NCBI GenBank assembly: GCA_030645365.1
Contig: JAUSMB010000030.1
Span: 1-64,000, forward strand
From: Rugosibacter sp.
Lineage (GTDB): Bacteria; Pseudomonadota; Gammaproteobacteria; Burkholderiales; Rhodocyclaceae
Length of the DNA: 64,000 bases
Direction of reading: 5' to 3'
The notes under the pieces are model-generated. The model was not told the origin of the DNA, made no database searches, and worked only from the letters and a program-made list of their open reading frames with translations. The position numbers and the translations under genes were made by a program. Of this stretch, positions 46,427 through 53,833 are shown piece after piece. Each line of letters starts with the position of its first letter. The first letter of the stretch is position 1.

Positions 46427-47134
46427 TCAAACAGAGGTCAATGTCGTCGAAGCGGCATGAGAGACATCCGATTTAACCCGCCCGTCTTCCATCATGATCT
46501 GCCGCCCCGCGCGTGCAGCCAGCGCGGCATCGTGAGTCACCACAATCAACGTCATGCCCTGCGCATTCAATGCTTCCAGCAGATGGACTACTTCCTCGCC
46601 CGTCGCGCGATCAAGGTTGCCTGTCGGCTCATCCGCCAGCAGCAATGCGGGCTGCATGATGGTGGCACGGGCAATGGCGACACGTTGACGCTGACCGCCC
46701 GATAGCTCATCGGGTCGATGGTTGGCACGCTGATCCAAGCCAAAATCGCGCAGTGCCTGACGCACGCGCTGCTCACGCACGACGACAGGAACGCCGTCCA
46801 GCATCATGGGCAAGGCAATATTTTCAGCAGCCGTCAAGCGTGGCACAAGATGAAAACTCTGAAACACAAACCCGATGCGCCGGCTACGCACAGCGGCTTG
46901 TTCATCGGGTGAAAGCGTCGTGACATCCCGTCCTTCAAGGTGATAAGTACCCGCCGTGGGCTGATCGAGCAAGCCCAGCAAATTGAGCAGGGTCGACTTG
47001 CCTGAACCCGAAGGACCAACCACGGCCACATATTCGCCTGCAGCAATAGTCAAATCGATACGCGCCAGAGCATGCACATCGGTTTCACCCAGATGGAAAA
47101 CACGCTCGATAGCGGCGAGAGCTATAAGTGTCAT
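46427..47134 (-). CDS. MacB/LolD-type ABC ATPase
   Basis: 235-aa ATPase for the two neighbouring permeases. Walker A VGPSGSGKSTLLNLLG, Q-loop FQSFHLVPRLTAAEN, signature DELSGGQRQRVAIARA, Walker B LLLADEPTGNLD and a switch His in VVTHDAALA. It lies 4 bp after the MacA-like gene. The cassette order is adaptor-ATPase-permease-permease. Confidence 0.93.
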   Translation of the reverse strand: MTLIALAAIERVFHLGETDVHALARIDLTIAAGEYVAVVGPSGSGKSTLLNLLGLLDQPTAGTYHLEGRDVTTLSPDEQAAVRSRRIGFVFQSFHLVPRLTAAENIALPMMLDGVPVVVREQRVRQALRDFGLDQRANHRPDELSGGQRQRVAIARATIMQPALLLADEPTGNLDRATGEEVVHLLEALNAQGMTLIVVTHDAALAARAGRQIMMEDGRVKSDVSHAASTTLTSV

Positions 47135-47138
47135 TTAC

Positions 47139-48350
47139 TTACTTTGCCGCAGTGCTTGCGGTGGGTTTTGTATCGGCGGCGGCTGTGTCGGCAGTATCAG
47201 CAATATCGGCAGTGTTATTTGCCACATCCGCCGTCACACGAGCGCCGACTTTTACGCCTTCGCGTTCAAGCGACGTGACCACTTGTTCGCCCAGCTTCAG
47301 GCCGTCAATCACCTCGGTATATTGCCAGTTGGCAAGGCCGGTTTTGAGTTGGCGCGCTTCAAGCTTATCGCTGCCTTTTGCCTGCACCAGCACTTTCCCG
47401 CCTTCCATGATCGCGGTGGTTGGCACGCGCAACACATCGTTGTGCTGTTGCAAAACAATTTCCACATCCGCGCTGTAACCAACCAGCAGCCCTTTGGTCG
47501 GCACATCAAAATCCACTTCCACGTCCACCGTCCGCGCCTGTTTTTCAACAGCCAGCACATACGGCGCCACACGTCGTACATGGCCGGCAAACGGGCGTTT
47601 TGGCAAGGCATCGAGCGTCACGCGCACGGGTAGGCCCGCAGTAATTTTTGGCACATCCACTTCATCCATCGGCGCCTTGACATACAAGCAACTGTCATCA
47701 ATCAGATCAATCGCCGGGGGCGTTTGTACACCCGGTGGCGACGGGGTGGAGTATTCGCCCAGCTCACCCACAATTTTCGCCACCGTGCCATCAAAGGGCG
47801 CAACAAGCACGGTGCGTTGCTGTTCCGTACGCGTCACATTCACGCGCGCGTCAGCCTGAGTTACATCGGCCCGCGCGCTGGCACACGCGGATTTTCGAGC
47901 ATCTGCTTCGGTTCTTGCCGCATCTTCTTTGGCAATGGACACATATCCTTTAGCGCGCAACAGCGCTTGTCGCCTTGCTTCGCGCTCAGCATTCGCTGCC
48001 ATGACACATTGCTCATTCACGCGCTGGAGAGACGCAGCACGCTGCGTTTCTGCCAAATACTGCTGCGCTTTTTGATCCTCATTCCACAACTTCATCAGCA
48101 ACTGCCCTTTCTTGACGCGGTCGCCTTCTTTCACACCAAGATATTCAATACGGCCACCCGCAATACTGGACAGCCGTGTGCGCAAGCAAGCTTCCACGGT
48201 TCCGGCGCGCGTGTTAACCACAGTGGCATCGACCATGCCACGATCAACGGCCTTGAAAATCACGGGGAGGGGCTTGGGACGCATACTCCACCAAACACCA
48301 GCAGCGATGAGCAGGATGACAAACAGCACCAACAGAACGCGACGTAACAT
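47139..48350 (-). CDS. MacA-like periplasmic adaptor (HlyD family)
   Basis: 403 aa. An N-terminal anchor helix (about 5-22) precedes a lipoyl/barrel-sandwich domain (GGRIEYLGVKEGDRVKKGQLLMKL), a helical hairpin (about 95-160) and the second half (TVLVAPFDGTVAKIVGELGEY), then a beta-barrel and membrane-proximal domain. Residues from 367 read KVGARVTADVANN, a translated dispersed-repeat copy. After it the tail is an Ala/Asp/Thr run (TADIADTADTAAADTKP) that looks degenerate. No outer membrane partner gene is present, so it may use TolC. Confidence 0.9.
   Translation of the reverse strand: MLRRVLLVLFVILLIAAGVWWSMRPKPLPVIFKAVDRGMVDATVVNTRAGTVEACLRTRLSSIAGGRIEYLGVKEGDRVKKGQLLMKLWNEDQKAQQYLAETQRAASLQRVNEQCVMAANAEREARRQALLRAKGYVSIAKEDAARTEADARKSACASARADVTQADARVNVTRTEQQRTVLVAPFDGTVAKIVGELGEYSTPSPPGVQTPPAIDLIDDSCLYVKAPMDEVDVPKITAGLPVRVTLDALPKRPFAGHVRRVAPYVLAVEKQARTVDVEVDFDVPTKGLLVGYSADVEIVLQQHNDVLRVPTTAIMEGGKVLVQAKGSDKLEARQLKTGLANWQYTEVIDGLKLGEQVVTSLEREGVKVGARVTADVANNTADIADTADTAAADTKPTASTAAK
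47229..47253 (-). repeat. dispersed 25-bp repeat, in the MacA-like gene
   Basis: CGCCGTCACACGAGCGCCGA plus CTTTT. In gene sense it reads KVGARVTA. Confidence 0.78.
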
Positions 48351-48455
48351 GAATTAGATATGCAGTTGAATTTTCATGCGTCGATTATGCCGCATTTGCT
48401 ATCATTCTGCCCCCGCGCATTTTCTTTCGGAACTTTCCTCACAAAGAGCTTAATC

Positions 48456-48803
48456 ATGGTCAAAATCTACGGTATCAAGAATTGCGACACGATGAAAAAA
48501 GCCTTCGCCTGGTGTGCTGCCAACAGCATCAGTTACGCATTCCATGACTACAAAAAACTCGGCGTACCGCGCGAAAAGCTCGTGCTTTGGTGCCGCACGC
48601 TAGGCTGGCAAACGCTTATCAACAACAAAGGCACCACCTGGCGCAATCTCACCCCAGAACAACAGGCCATCACCACACAGGGGCAAGCCGTCGCCCTGAT
48701 GCTGGAAAACCCCAGCGTAATTCGCCGTCCGCTGGTTGAAAATGACGCAGGCCAGTTACTGGTCGGCTTCGACCCCACTCTGTTTGACAGCTTCGTGCGC
48801 TAA
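48456..48803 (+). CDS. ArsC/Spx-family thioredoxin-fold protein (YffB-like)
   Basis: 115 aa beginning MVKIYGIKNCDTMKKAFAWC. This is the ArsC-like fold of the YffB subgroup, with one Cys at the active-site loop (KNCDTMKKA) and no third reductase Cys set as in true arsenate reductase, so arsenic resistance is unlikely. RRPLVE near the end is the typical Arg region. The start is ATG 48456. It lies 6 bp before hslO on the same strand and is divergent from the MacA-like gene. Confidence 0.88.
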   Translation: MVKIYGIKNCDTMKKAFAWCAANSISYAFHDYKKLGVPREKLVLWCRTLGWQTLINNKGTTWRNLTPEQQAITTQGQAVALMLENPSVIRRPLVENDAGQLLVGFDPTLFDSFVR

Positions 48804-48809
48804 TACCTT

Positions 48810-49718
48810 ATGGACACCATTCATCGCTTTCTGTTTGAAGACCTCGACATACGCGGCAGCCTCGTTCAACTCGGGCCCGCTTGGCGCTCGCTGTGCGCTG
48901 TGCGCAATTACGCCCCGGCGACGCGTCACTTGCTGGGTGAGTTGGCCGCTGTCACCACCATCATTGGCAGCAATCTGAAAACACCAGGCCGCGTGCGCTT
49001 TCAGCTACAGGGCACAGGGCCCGTATCCTTATTGGTGATGGATTGCGATGAGCAATTACGCCTACGTGGCATGGCGCGCAGTACGTTAGAACCTGTAAAT
49101 CAAGAAGCCACCGTATCACCAGCACCGTCCAGTAACGGACTTTTGAACACGTCTCTGGACAAGACTTTTTCGGCAAAAAAACTACTCGGCGATGGCCAGC
49201 TCATGCTCACGCTGCAAACCGCCCACGCCGAGCCGTATCAAAGTCTGGTGCCGAATGATGGTGAAACGATGGCTGCTATTTTTGAGCATTACCTCACGCA
49301 ATCCGAACAGCAGCCCGCACGCCTGTGGCTAGCGGCGGATGCTGAAACAGCCTGTGGCCTCTTTTTACAAAAACTGCCCGACGCGGACTTGTGCGATGCA
49401 GATGGCTGGAATCGCATCGAGCAACTCGCCAATACACTGCAACCGGCAGAACTAGCGCTACCGGTGGAAACGCTGCTCACCCGCTTGTTTAACACGGAGA
49501 ATATCCGTGTTTACCCACCGCGCATGGTCACTTGGCATTGCCCGCGCGATGAAGAGAAAATACGTAATCTATTACTCTCCATGGGCCGTGACGAAGTAGC
49601 CGACATCCTCGCCGATGCTGAAATGATTTCCATAGCGGATGAAATCTGCGGCCACGAATACCGCTTCGGCCCGGAGATTATTGACGAGCTATTCCCGCCA
49701 GCCCGCCTGCTGCATTGA
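48810..49718 (+). CDS. hslO: Hsp33-type chaperone with an altered zinc/redox centre
   Basis: Hsp33 is normally activated by oxidation of four zinc-bound Cys (CxC then CxxC). The chaperone domain is recognisable (RFLFEDLDIRGSLVQL, HLLGELAAVTTIIGSNLKTPGR, LLVMDCDEQLRLRG, AAIFEHYLTQSEQQPARLWL). In the C-terminal domain the first pair reads WHCPRD and the second EICGHEY, so only one Cys of each pair remains, while RYRF-like end EYRFGPEIIDELF is kept. The usual redox switch is probably changed or lost. Residues 100-106 (ATVSPAP) come from a repeat copy split by 10 bp. The stop lies inside a 36-bp palindrome. Confidence 0.85.
   Translation: MDTIHRFLFEDLDIRGSLVQLGPAWRSLCAVRNYAPATRHLLGELAAVTTIIGSNLKTPGRVRFQLQGTGPVSLLVMDCDEQLRLRGMARSTLEPVNQEATVSPAPSSNGLLNTSLDKTFSAKKLLGDGQLMLTLQTAHAEPYQSLVPNDGETMAAIFEHYLTQSEQQPARLWLAADAETACGLFLQKLPDADLCDADGWNRIEQLANTLQPAELALPVETLLTRLFNTENIRVYPPRMVTWHCPRDEEKIRNLLLSMGRDEVADILADAEMISIADEICGHEYRFGPEIIDELFPPARLLH
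49110..49144 (-). repeat. dispersed repeat split by 10 bp, in hslO
   Basis: ACCGTATCACCAGCACCG, then TCCAGTAACG, then GACTTTT: the two halves match the consensus around a 10-bp interruption. Translated as TVSPAPSSNG. Confidence 0.6.
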
Positions 49719-49744
49719 GCCTTTGATCAAAGGCTCAATGCAGC
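49709..49744. terminator. 36-bp perfect palindrome over both stop codons of convergent genes
   Basis: The 18-bp arm GCTGCATTGAGCCTTTGA is followed directly by its exact reverse complement. It contains the stop of hslO (49716-49718) and of the CoA-transferase subunit B (49735-49737), so both proteins end in Leu-His or Lys-Leu-His. It probably works as a bidirectional terminator, though no T-run follows on either strand. Confidence 0.7.
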
Positions 49745-50373
49745 TTCACCCCTGTCTTGGCCTGTAGCTGTTCCAGCGTCACGCCGGGTGCCAGCTCCAC
49801 CACTTTCAACCCTGTTGGAGTGACATCCATCACCGCCAGATCGGTGATGATGCGATTAACTACTGCCTTACCGGTCAACGGCAAAGTGCAGGCGGGCAGT
49901 ATCTTCAAGTCTTCGCCGCCATCCTTCTTTCTGGCGACATGCTCCATCAGCACGATCACGCGCTTGACGCCCGCCACAAGATCCATCGCACCTCCCATAC
50001 CCTTGACCATCTTGCCGGGAATCATCCAGTTGGCCAAGTCGCCATGTTCGCTGACTTGCATCGCGCCGAGGATGCTCAGGTTCACCTTGCCGCCGCGTAT
50101 CATGGCAAAGCTCTCATCGCTGCCGAAAATCGATGAACCGGGCAAGGTCGTCACCGTCTGCTTGCCCGCGTTGATCAAATCGGCATCCACTTCATCTTTG
50201 GTGGGAAACGGGCCGATGCCGAGCATGCCGTTCTCGCTCTGCAGCCACACTTCCATGTGGTCGGGCACATGGTTGGCCACCAGCGTAGGCAAACCAATAC
50301 CAAGATTGACATAGAACCCATCCTGCAATTCCTGCGCGGCACGTGCCGCCATTTGGTCGTGTGTCCATGCCAT
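49735..50373 (-). CDS. scoB: 3-oxoacid CoA-transferase subunit B
   Basis: Beta subunit of succinyl-CoA:3-ketoacid CoA transferase, which activates acetoacetate using succinyl-CoA. 212 aa with [15 protein letters not shown] and the catalytic Glu in [12 protein letters not shown] (E47), then [13 protein letters not shown]-like [13 protein letters not shown] and [11 protein letters not shown]. It lies 2 bp after subunit A. Ends inside a palindrome shared with hslO. Confidence 0.94.
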   Translation of the reverse strand: MAWTHDQMAARAAQELQDGFYVNLGIGLPTLVANHVPDHMEVWLQSENGMLGIGPFPTKDEVDADLINAGKQTVTTLPGSSIFGSDESFAMIRGGKVNLSILGAMQVSEHGDLANWMIPGKMVKGMGGAMDLVAGVKRVIVLMEHVARKKDGGEDLKILPACTLPLTGKAVVNRIITDLAVMDVTPTGLKVVELAPGVTLEQLQAKTGVKLH

Positions 50374-50375
50374 GA

Positions 50376-51083
50376 TCAGTTCTCCACCATTTCTCTGAGC
50401 GTGATTTTTTCGATGCGCTTTTCGGGATTCGGGTTATGCACGATGCGATGCACGTAAATCCCCGGCAGATGCACCTGATCCGGGTCCAACGCGCCTGTCT
50501 CGACGATATGCTCGACTTCCACGACACAGATTTTTCCCGCCATCGCCACGGCGGGATTGAAGTTGCGCGCAGTCAGATGAAACTGCAAATTGCCGGATTT
50601 ATCCGCCACGTGTGCTTTGACCAGAGCGACCTCAGGCACGAGGCTGCGCTCCAACACATAGGTACTTCCTTCAAAGTCGCGCAACTCCTTGCCTTCAGCC
50701 ACAAGTGTACCCACGCCCGTCTTGGTGAAAAAGGCCGGAATGCCTGCCCCACCGGCGCGTAGTTTTTCAGCTAGCGTGCCTTGCGGCGTGAGTTCTACTT
50801 CAAGCTCACCGGATAAATACTGGCGCTCAAATTCCTTGTTTTCACCGACGTAGCTAGCAATCATTTTTTTGACCTGCCGCGATTCAAGCAGTTTGCCCAA
50901 GCCAAAGCCATCGACGCCGGCATTGTTGGAAATGACGGTCAGCCCTTTGACGCCGCTGGCCAGCAAGGCATCAATCAGCGCTTCGGGAATGCCGCACAAA
51001 CCAAATCCGCCGACAGCCAGCAACTGGTTGTCTTTGACGATGTCTCGGAGCGCTTCGGCTGCGGACGGAAAAATCTTATTCAT
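50376..51083 (-). CDS. scoA: 3-oxoacid CoA-transferase subunit A
   Basis: Alpha subunit, 235 aa. [20 protein letters not shown] is the CoA-binding glycine-rich region. [50 protein letters not shown] split by the family gap, and [15 protein letters not shown] follow. ATG 51083 is chosen because AAGGG lies 7 bp before it; another ATG at 51089 is inside that spacing. With the acyl-CoA dehydrogenase and ETF genes it suggests use of short-chain acids or ketone bodies. Confidence 0.94.
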   Translation of the reverse strand: MNKIFPSAAEALRDIVKDNQLLAVGGFGLCGIPEALIDALLASGVKGLTVISNNAGVDGFGLGKLLESRQVKKMIASYVGENKEFERQYLSGELEVELTPQGTLAEKLRAGGAGIPAFFTKTGVGTLVAEGKELRDFEGSTYVLERSLVPEVALVKAHVADKSGNLQFHLTARNFNPAVAMAGKICVVEVEHIVETGALDPDQVHLPGIYVHRIVHNPNPEKRIEKITLREMVEN

Positions 51084-51148
51084 GAACATCCCTTACGAAA
51101 TTGATGAATCAACACACATGCTAAATAATATCAGCACAGCTACGGTTG

Positions 51149-51583
51149 TCACGTTTTCTTTGCATCAGCAAAAGCCAGGCGCAGAGCATCTGGCAGCGGA
51201 ATCGACTTGCCGCTTAGCTTGTCTATCCACACCAGCTTGGCTGCGCCTTCAGCATACAGACGATGATCATCCAGCCGACGCAACTCATAAAAAGTCGGCA
51301 AACTGCTGCGCCCTGGCTGGCCAATGAAAATATCGCACGATACTTTTCCCGGATAGGTCAGCGGAATCAAAAAAGTGCAGCTGGCATTGACCAGAACAGC
51401 ACCCTGATTTTTTTCTCGCCGCTCTTCAGGACAAAGAGAATCCAGCCACTCGACCCGCGCTTGTTCCATATAGCGAAAGTACAGCGTGTTGTTGATGTGA
51501 TTCATCGCGTCCTGATCGCCCCAGCGCAGCGGCATTTCATGGCGATAGACCAGCTTACGATCAAGCATTGCAACAGAACTCAT
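51149..51583 (-). CDS. 4-hydroxybenzoyl-CoA thioesterase-family acyl-CoA thioesterase
   Basis: Hotdog-fold thioesterase, 144 aa. The catalytic-loop Asp is in MPLRWGDQDAMNHINNTLYFRYMEQAR (split here between RWGDQDAMNH and YFRYMEQAR), the pattern of the YbgC/FadM group. Acyl-CoA substrate unknown. Several ATGs are possible (51592, 51583, 51568). It sits between the CoA transferase and the ETF-QO genes, which supports a role in acyl-CoA turnover. Confidence 0.88.
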   Translation of the reverse strand: MSSVAMLDRKLVYRHEMPLRWGDQDAMNHINNTLYFRYMEQARVEWLDSLCPEERREKNQGAVLVNASCTFLIPLTYPGKVSCDIFIGQPGRSSLPTFYELRRLDDHRLYAEGAAKLVWIDKLSGKSIPLPDALRLAFADAKKT

Positions 51584-51661
51584 AACACGCATTCAGCAAG
51601 TTAAGTTAAGGGCTGATTATAATCGGCAGATTAAGTTTCCCTCGTATTTGAAAGGAACCAC

Positions 51662-53293
51662 ATGCAGCGCGAAGCCATGGAATTTGACGTATTGATCGTG
51701 GGAGGCGGCCCCGCAGGGCTATCAGCAGCGATACGACTGAAACAGATTAACCCGGAGATCAGCGTGTGCCTGATTGAGAAAGGCGCTGAAATTGGTGCGC
51801 ATATTCTCTCGGGCGCAGTGATGGATCCGCGCGCGCTCTTTGAACTGATACCCGACTGGCAAGAAAAAGATGCGCCGCTAGACACTCCCGTCAGCCGTGA
51901 TCGGTTTACCTTTCTTACATCCAAGGGCAGCGTTGATGTGCCCAATTTTCTGCTGCCGGGGTGCTTTCAGAATCACGGTAACTACATCATTAGCCTGGGG
52001 ATGGTGTGTCGCTGGCTGGCCTCACAGGCGGAAGCCTTGGGCGTTGATCTCTTTCCCGGCTTTGCCGGTGCTGAAGTGCTGTACGACGAAAAAGGTGCCG
52101 TACGCGGTGTAGCGACGGGCGATATGGGCGTCAAACACACGGGAGAGCACAGTACAGCTTATCAGCCGGGTATGGACCTGCTCGCCAAATACACGCTCTT
52201 CGCCGAAGGTTGTCGCGGGCATCTGGGCAAGGAAATTGAGCTCAAGTTCAACTTGCGCGAAAGATCCGACCCGCAAACTTACGCACTCGGCATCAAAGAG
52301 TTGTGGGAAGTATCAGCCAGTCAGCACGAAAAAGGCCTGGTCATGCACACCGCTGGCTGGCCACTTACCAGAGATACTTACGGCGGCGGTTTTATTTATC
52401 ATCTGGCAGAAAATCAAGTTGCTATCGGTCTTGTTGTCGGTTTGGGTTACAGCAATCCGCATCTTTCGCCCTTTGGAGAAATGCAGCGCATGAAAACTCA
52501 CCCGCATATTGCTGCCATGCTAGAAGGCGGCAAACGCATTGCGTATGGCGCGCGCGCGCTGGCGGCAGGTGGCCTGCAATCCATGCCACAACTGGACTTT
52601 CCCGGTGGCGCACTGATCGGCGACGATGCTGGTCTATTGGTTGCCTCGCGCATCAAGGGCAGCCATGCCGCAATCAAGAGCGGCATGCTGGCCGCTGAAG
52701 CCGCAGCAGCCGCACTTGCCGCTAACCGCGCGAACGATAACCTTACTGCCTACCCTGAAACCTTGCGCGCCTCCTGGCTGTATGACGAACTGCACACAGC
52801 GCGCAACTTCAAACCGTGGATGGCCAAGGGGCTGGTCACCGGCTCGCTAATGTTTGGTATCGATCAAGTATTACTGCGCGGCAAAGCCCCATGGACGCTG
52901 CACAACACGAGCGATCACACCAAACTCAAACTGGCCGCTGATTGCACGCCAATCGATTATCCCAAGCCCGATGGCGTGCTGACGTTCGACCGACTCTCGT
53001 CGGTTTTTCTCTCCAATACCAACCACGAAGAAGACCAGCCCTGCCATTTGCAATTAAAGAATGTGCAGGTGCCGATTGAAATCAATCTGGCGCTTTACGA
53101 TGCGCCCGAGCAGCGCTATTGCCCGGCCGGAGTGTATGAGATTGTGCGCGATGCCAGTGGAGCTAATCCGCAGTTGCAGATCAACGCGCAAAACTGCGTG
53201 CATTGCAAAACCTGCGACATCAAGGACCCAACGCAGAATATCAACTGGGTTGCCCCGCAGGGTGGCGAAGGGCCAATTTATCAACAGATGTAG
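51662..53293 (+). CDS. etfD: electron transfer flavoprotein-ubiquinone oxidoreductase
   Basis: Passes electrons from ETF to ubiquinone at the inner membrane. 543 aa. FAD site LIVGGGPAGLSAAIRL, ubiquinone and membrane-surface region, and a C-terminal 4Fe-4S domain with C487 (YCPAGVYE), C512, C515 and C518 (CVHCKTCDIKDPTQNI). A Shine-Dalgarno GAAAGGA lies before the ATG. Divergent from the thioesterase gene; followed by a strong terminator. Works with EtfAB (55667-57366) and the acyl-CoA dehydrogenase. Confidence 0.96.
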   Translation: MQREAMEFDVLIVGGGPAGLSAAIRLKQINPEISVCLIEKGAEIGAHILSGAVMDPRALFELIPDWQEKDAPLDTPVSRDRFTFLTSKGSVDVPNFLLPGCFQNHGNYIISLGMVCRWLASQAEALGVDLFPGFAGAEVLYDEKGAVRGVATGDMGVKHTGEHSTAYQPGMDLLAKYTLFAEGCRGHLGKEIELKFNLRERSDPQTYALGIKELWEVSASQHEKGLVMHTAGWPLTRDTYGGGFIYHLAENQVAIGLVVGLGYSNPHLSPFGEMQRMKTHPHIAAMLEGGKRIAYGARALAAGGLQSMPQLDFPGGALIGDDAGLLVASRIKGSHAAIKSGMLAAEAAAAALAANRANDNLTAYPETLRASWLYDELHTARNFKPWMAKGLVTGSLMFGIDQVLLRGKAPWTLHNTSDHTKLKLAADCTPIDYPKPDGVLTFDRLSSVFLSNTNHEEDQPCHLQLKNVQVPIEINLALYDAPEQRYCPAGVYEIVRDASGANPQLQINAQNCVHCKTCDIKDPTQNINWVAPQGGEGPIYQQM

Positions 53294-53314
53294 CTATACC
53301 GATTTACTCCATAA

Positions 53315-53360
53315 CCCACCCATAAAAAACCCCGCAGAAGCGGGGTTTTTTATGGGTGGG
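53315..53360. terminator. bidirectional terminator with a 21-bp stem
   Basis: Arms CCCACCCATAAAAAACCCCGC and its exact complement surround a 4-base loop AGAA. The GC stem followed by T6 (and A6 on the other side) works for transcripts from both directions, ending etfD and the convergent comEA-like gene. Confidence 0.9.
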
Positions 53361-53378
53361 AAAAATGCAAAAGAACGA

Positions 53379-53771
53379 CTATTTCTTCTCTGCTGATTTG
53401 GCAGCCATGGCACTCGCAGTAGCACCACCATTTTTTTCACTTTTCAGTGCGGCTTTCTCAGATTTCTTAGCATCCCTATTAGCCTTCTTACTACTCGTGT
53501 CCGCCTTTACCGTGGTTACGCCAGTGAGCGTCACGTCATTTTTGATCTTGCCCATGATACCGGCGCCTAAGCCCGGCACATTATCAATCTCTTCAAGTGT
53601 CTTGAAGCTACCGTTCTTCAGACGATAATCAATGATGGCCTTGGCTTTAGCCGGGCCAATGCCATTGAGTGACTCGAGTTGCTCCTGGGTTGCGGTATTG
53701 ACATTAACCGCAGCAAATACATTAACCACAGCCATACCAAGGCCAACTAACAGCGTAACTAATTTTTTCAT
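53379..53771 (-). CDS. ComEA-like helix-hairpin-helix protein
   Basis: 130 aa: a signal peptide (MKKLVTLLVGLGMAVVNVFA), then a double HhH DNA-binding domain (VNVNTATQEQLESLNGIGPA, KAKAIIDYRLKNGSFKTLEE, IDNVPGLGAGIMGKIK), then a Lys/Ala/Ser-rich tail of about 45 residues. Periplasmic ComEA binds incoming DNA in natural transformation, but many such proteins are found without other competence genes, as here. The basic tail may bind DNA or be disordered. Confidence 0.9.
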   Translation of the reverse strand: MKKLVTLLVGLGMAVVNVFAAVNVNTATQEQLESLNGIGPAKAKAIIDYRLKNGSFKTLEEIDNVPGLGAGIMGKIKNDVTLTGVTTVKADTSSKKANRDAKKSEKAALKSEKNGGATASAMAAKSAEKK

Positions 53772-53798
53772 TGATTTTCTCCAAGAGGACTTGCTTCG

Positions 53799-53823
53799 TG
53801 GCGTATCACCAGCGCCGACTTTT
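53799..53823 (-). repeat. dispersed 25-bp repeat, intergenic before the comEA-like gene's partner
   Basis: TGGCGTATCACCAGCGCCGA plus CTTTT; two mismatches. It lies in the 62-bp gap between the comEA-like start and the acyl-CoA dehydrogenase stop. Confidence 0.85.
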
Positions 53824-53833
53824 CAATATCGAA

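Noticed and set aside
51286-51302. AAAAAGTCGGC in the thioesterase gene
   Set aside because: Only the first 11 bases match the repeat; the rest (AAACTGCTG) does not.
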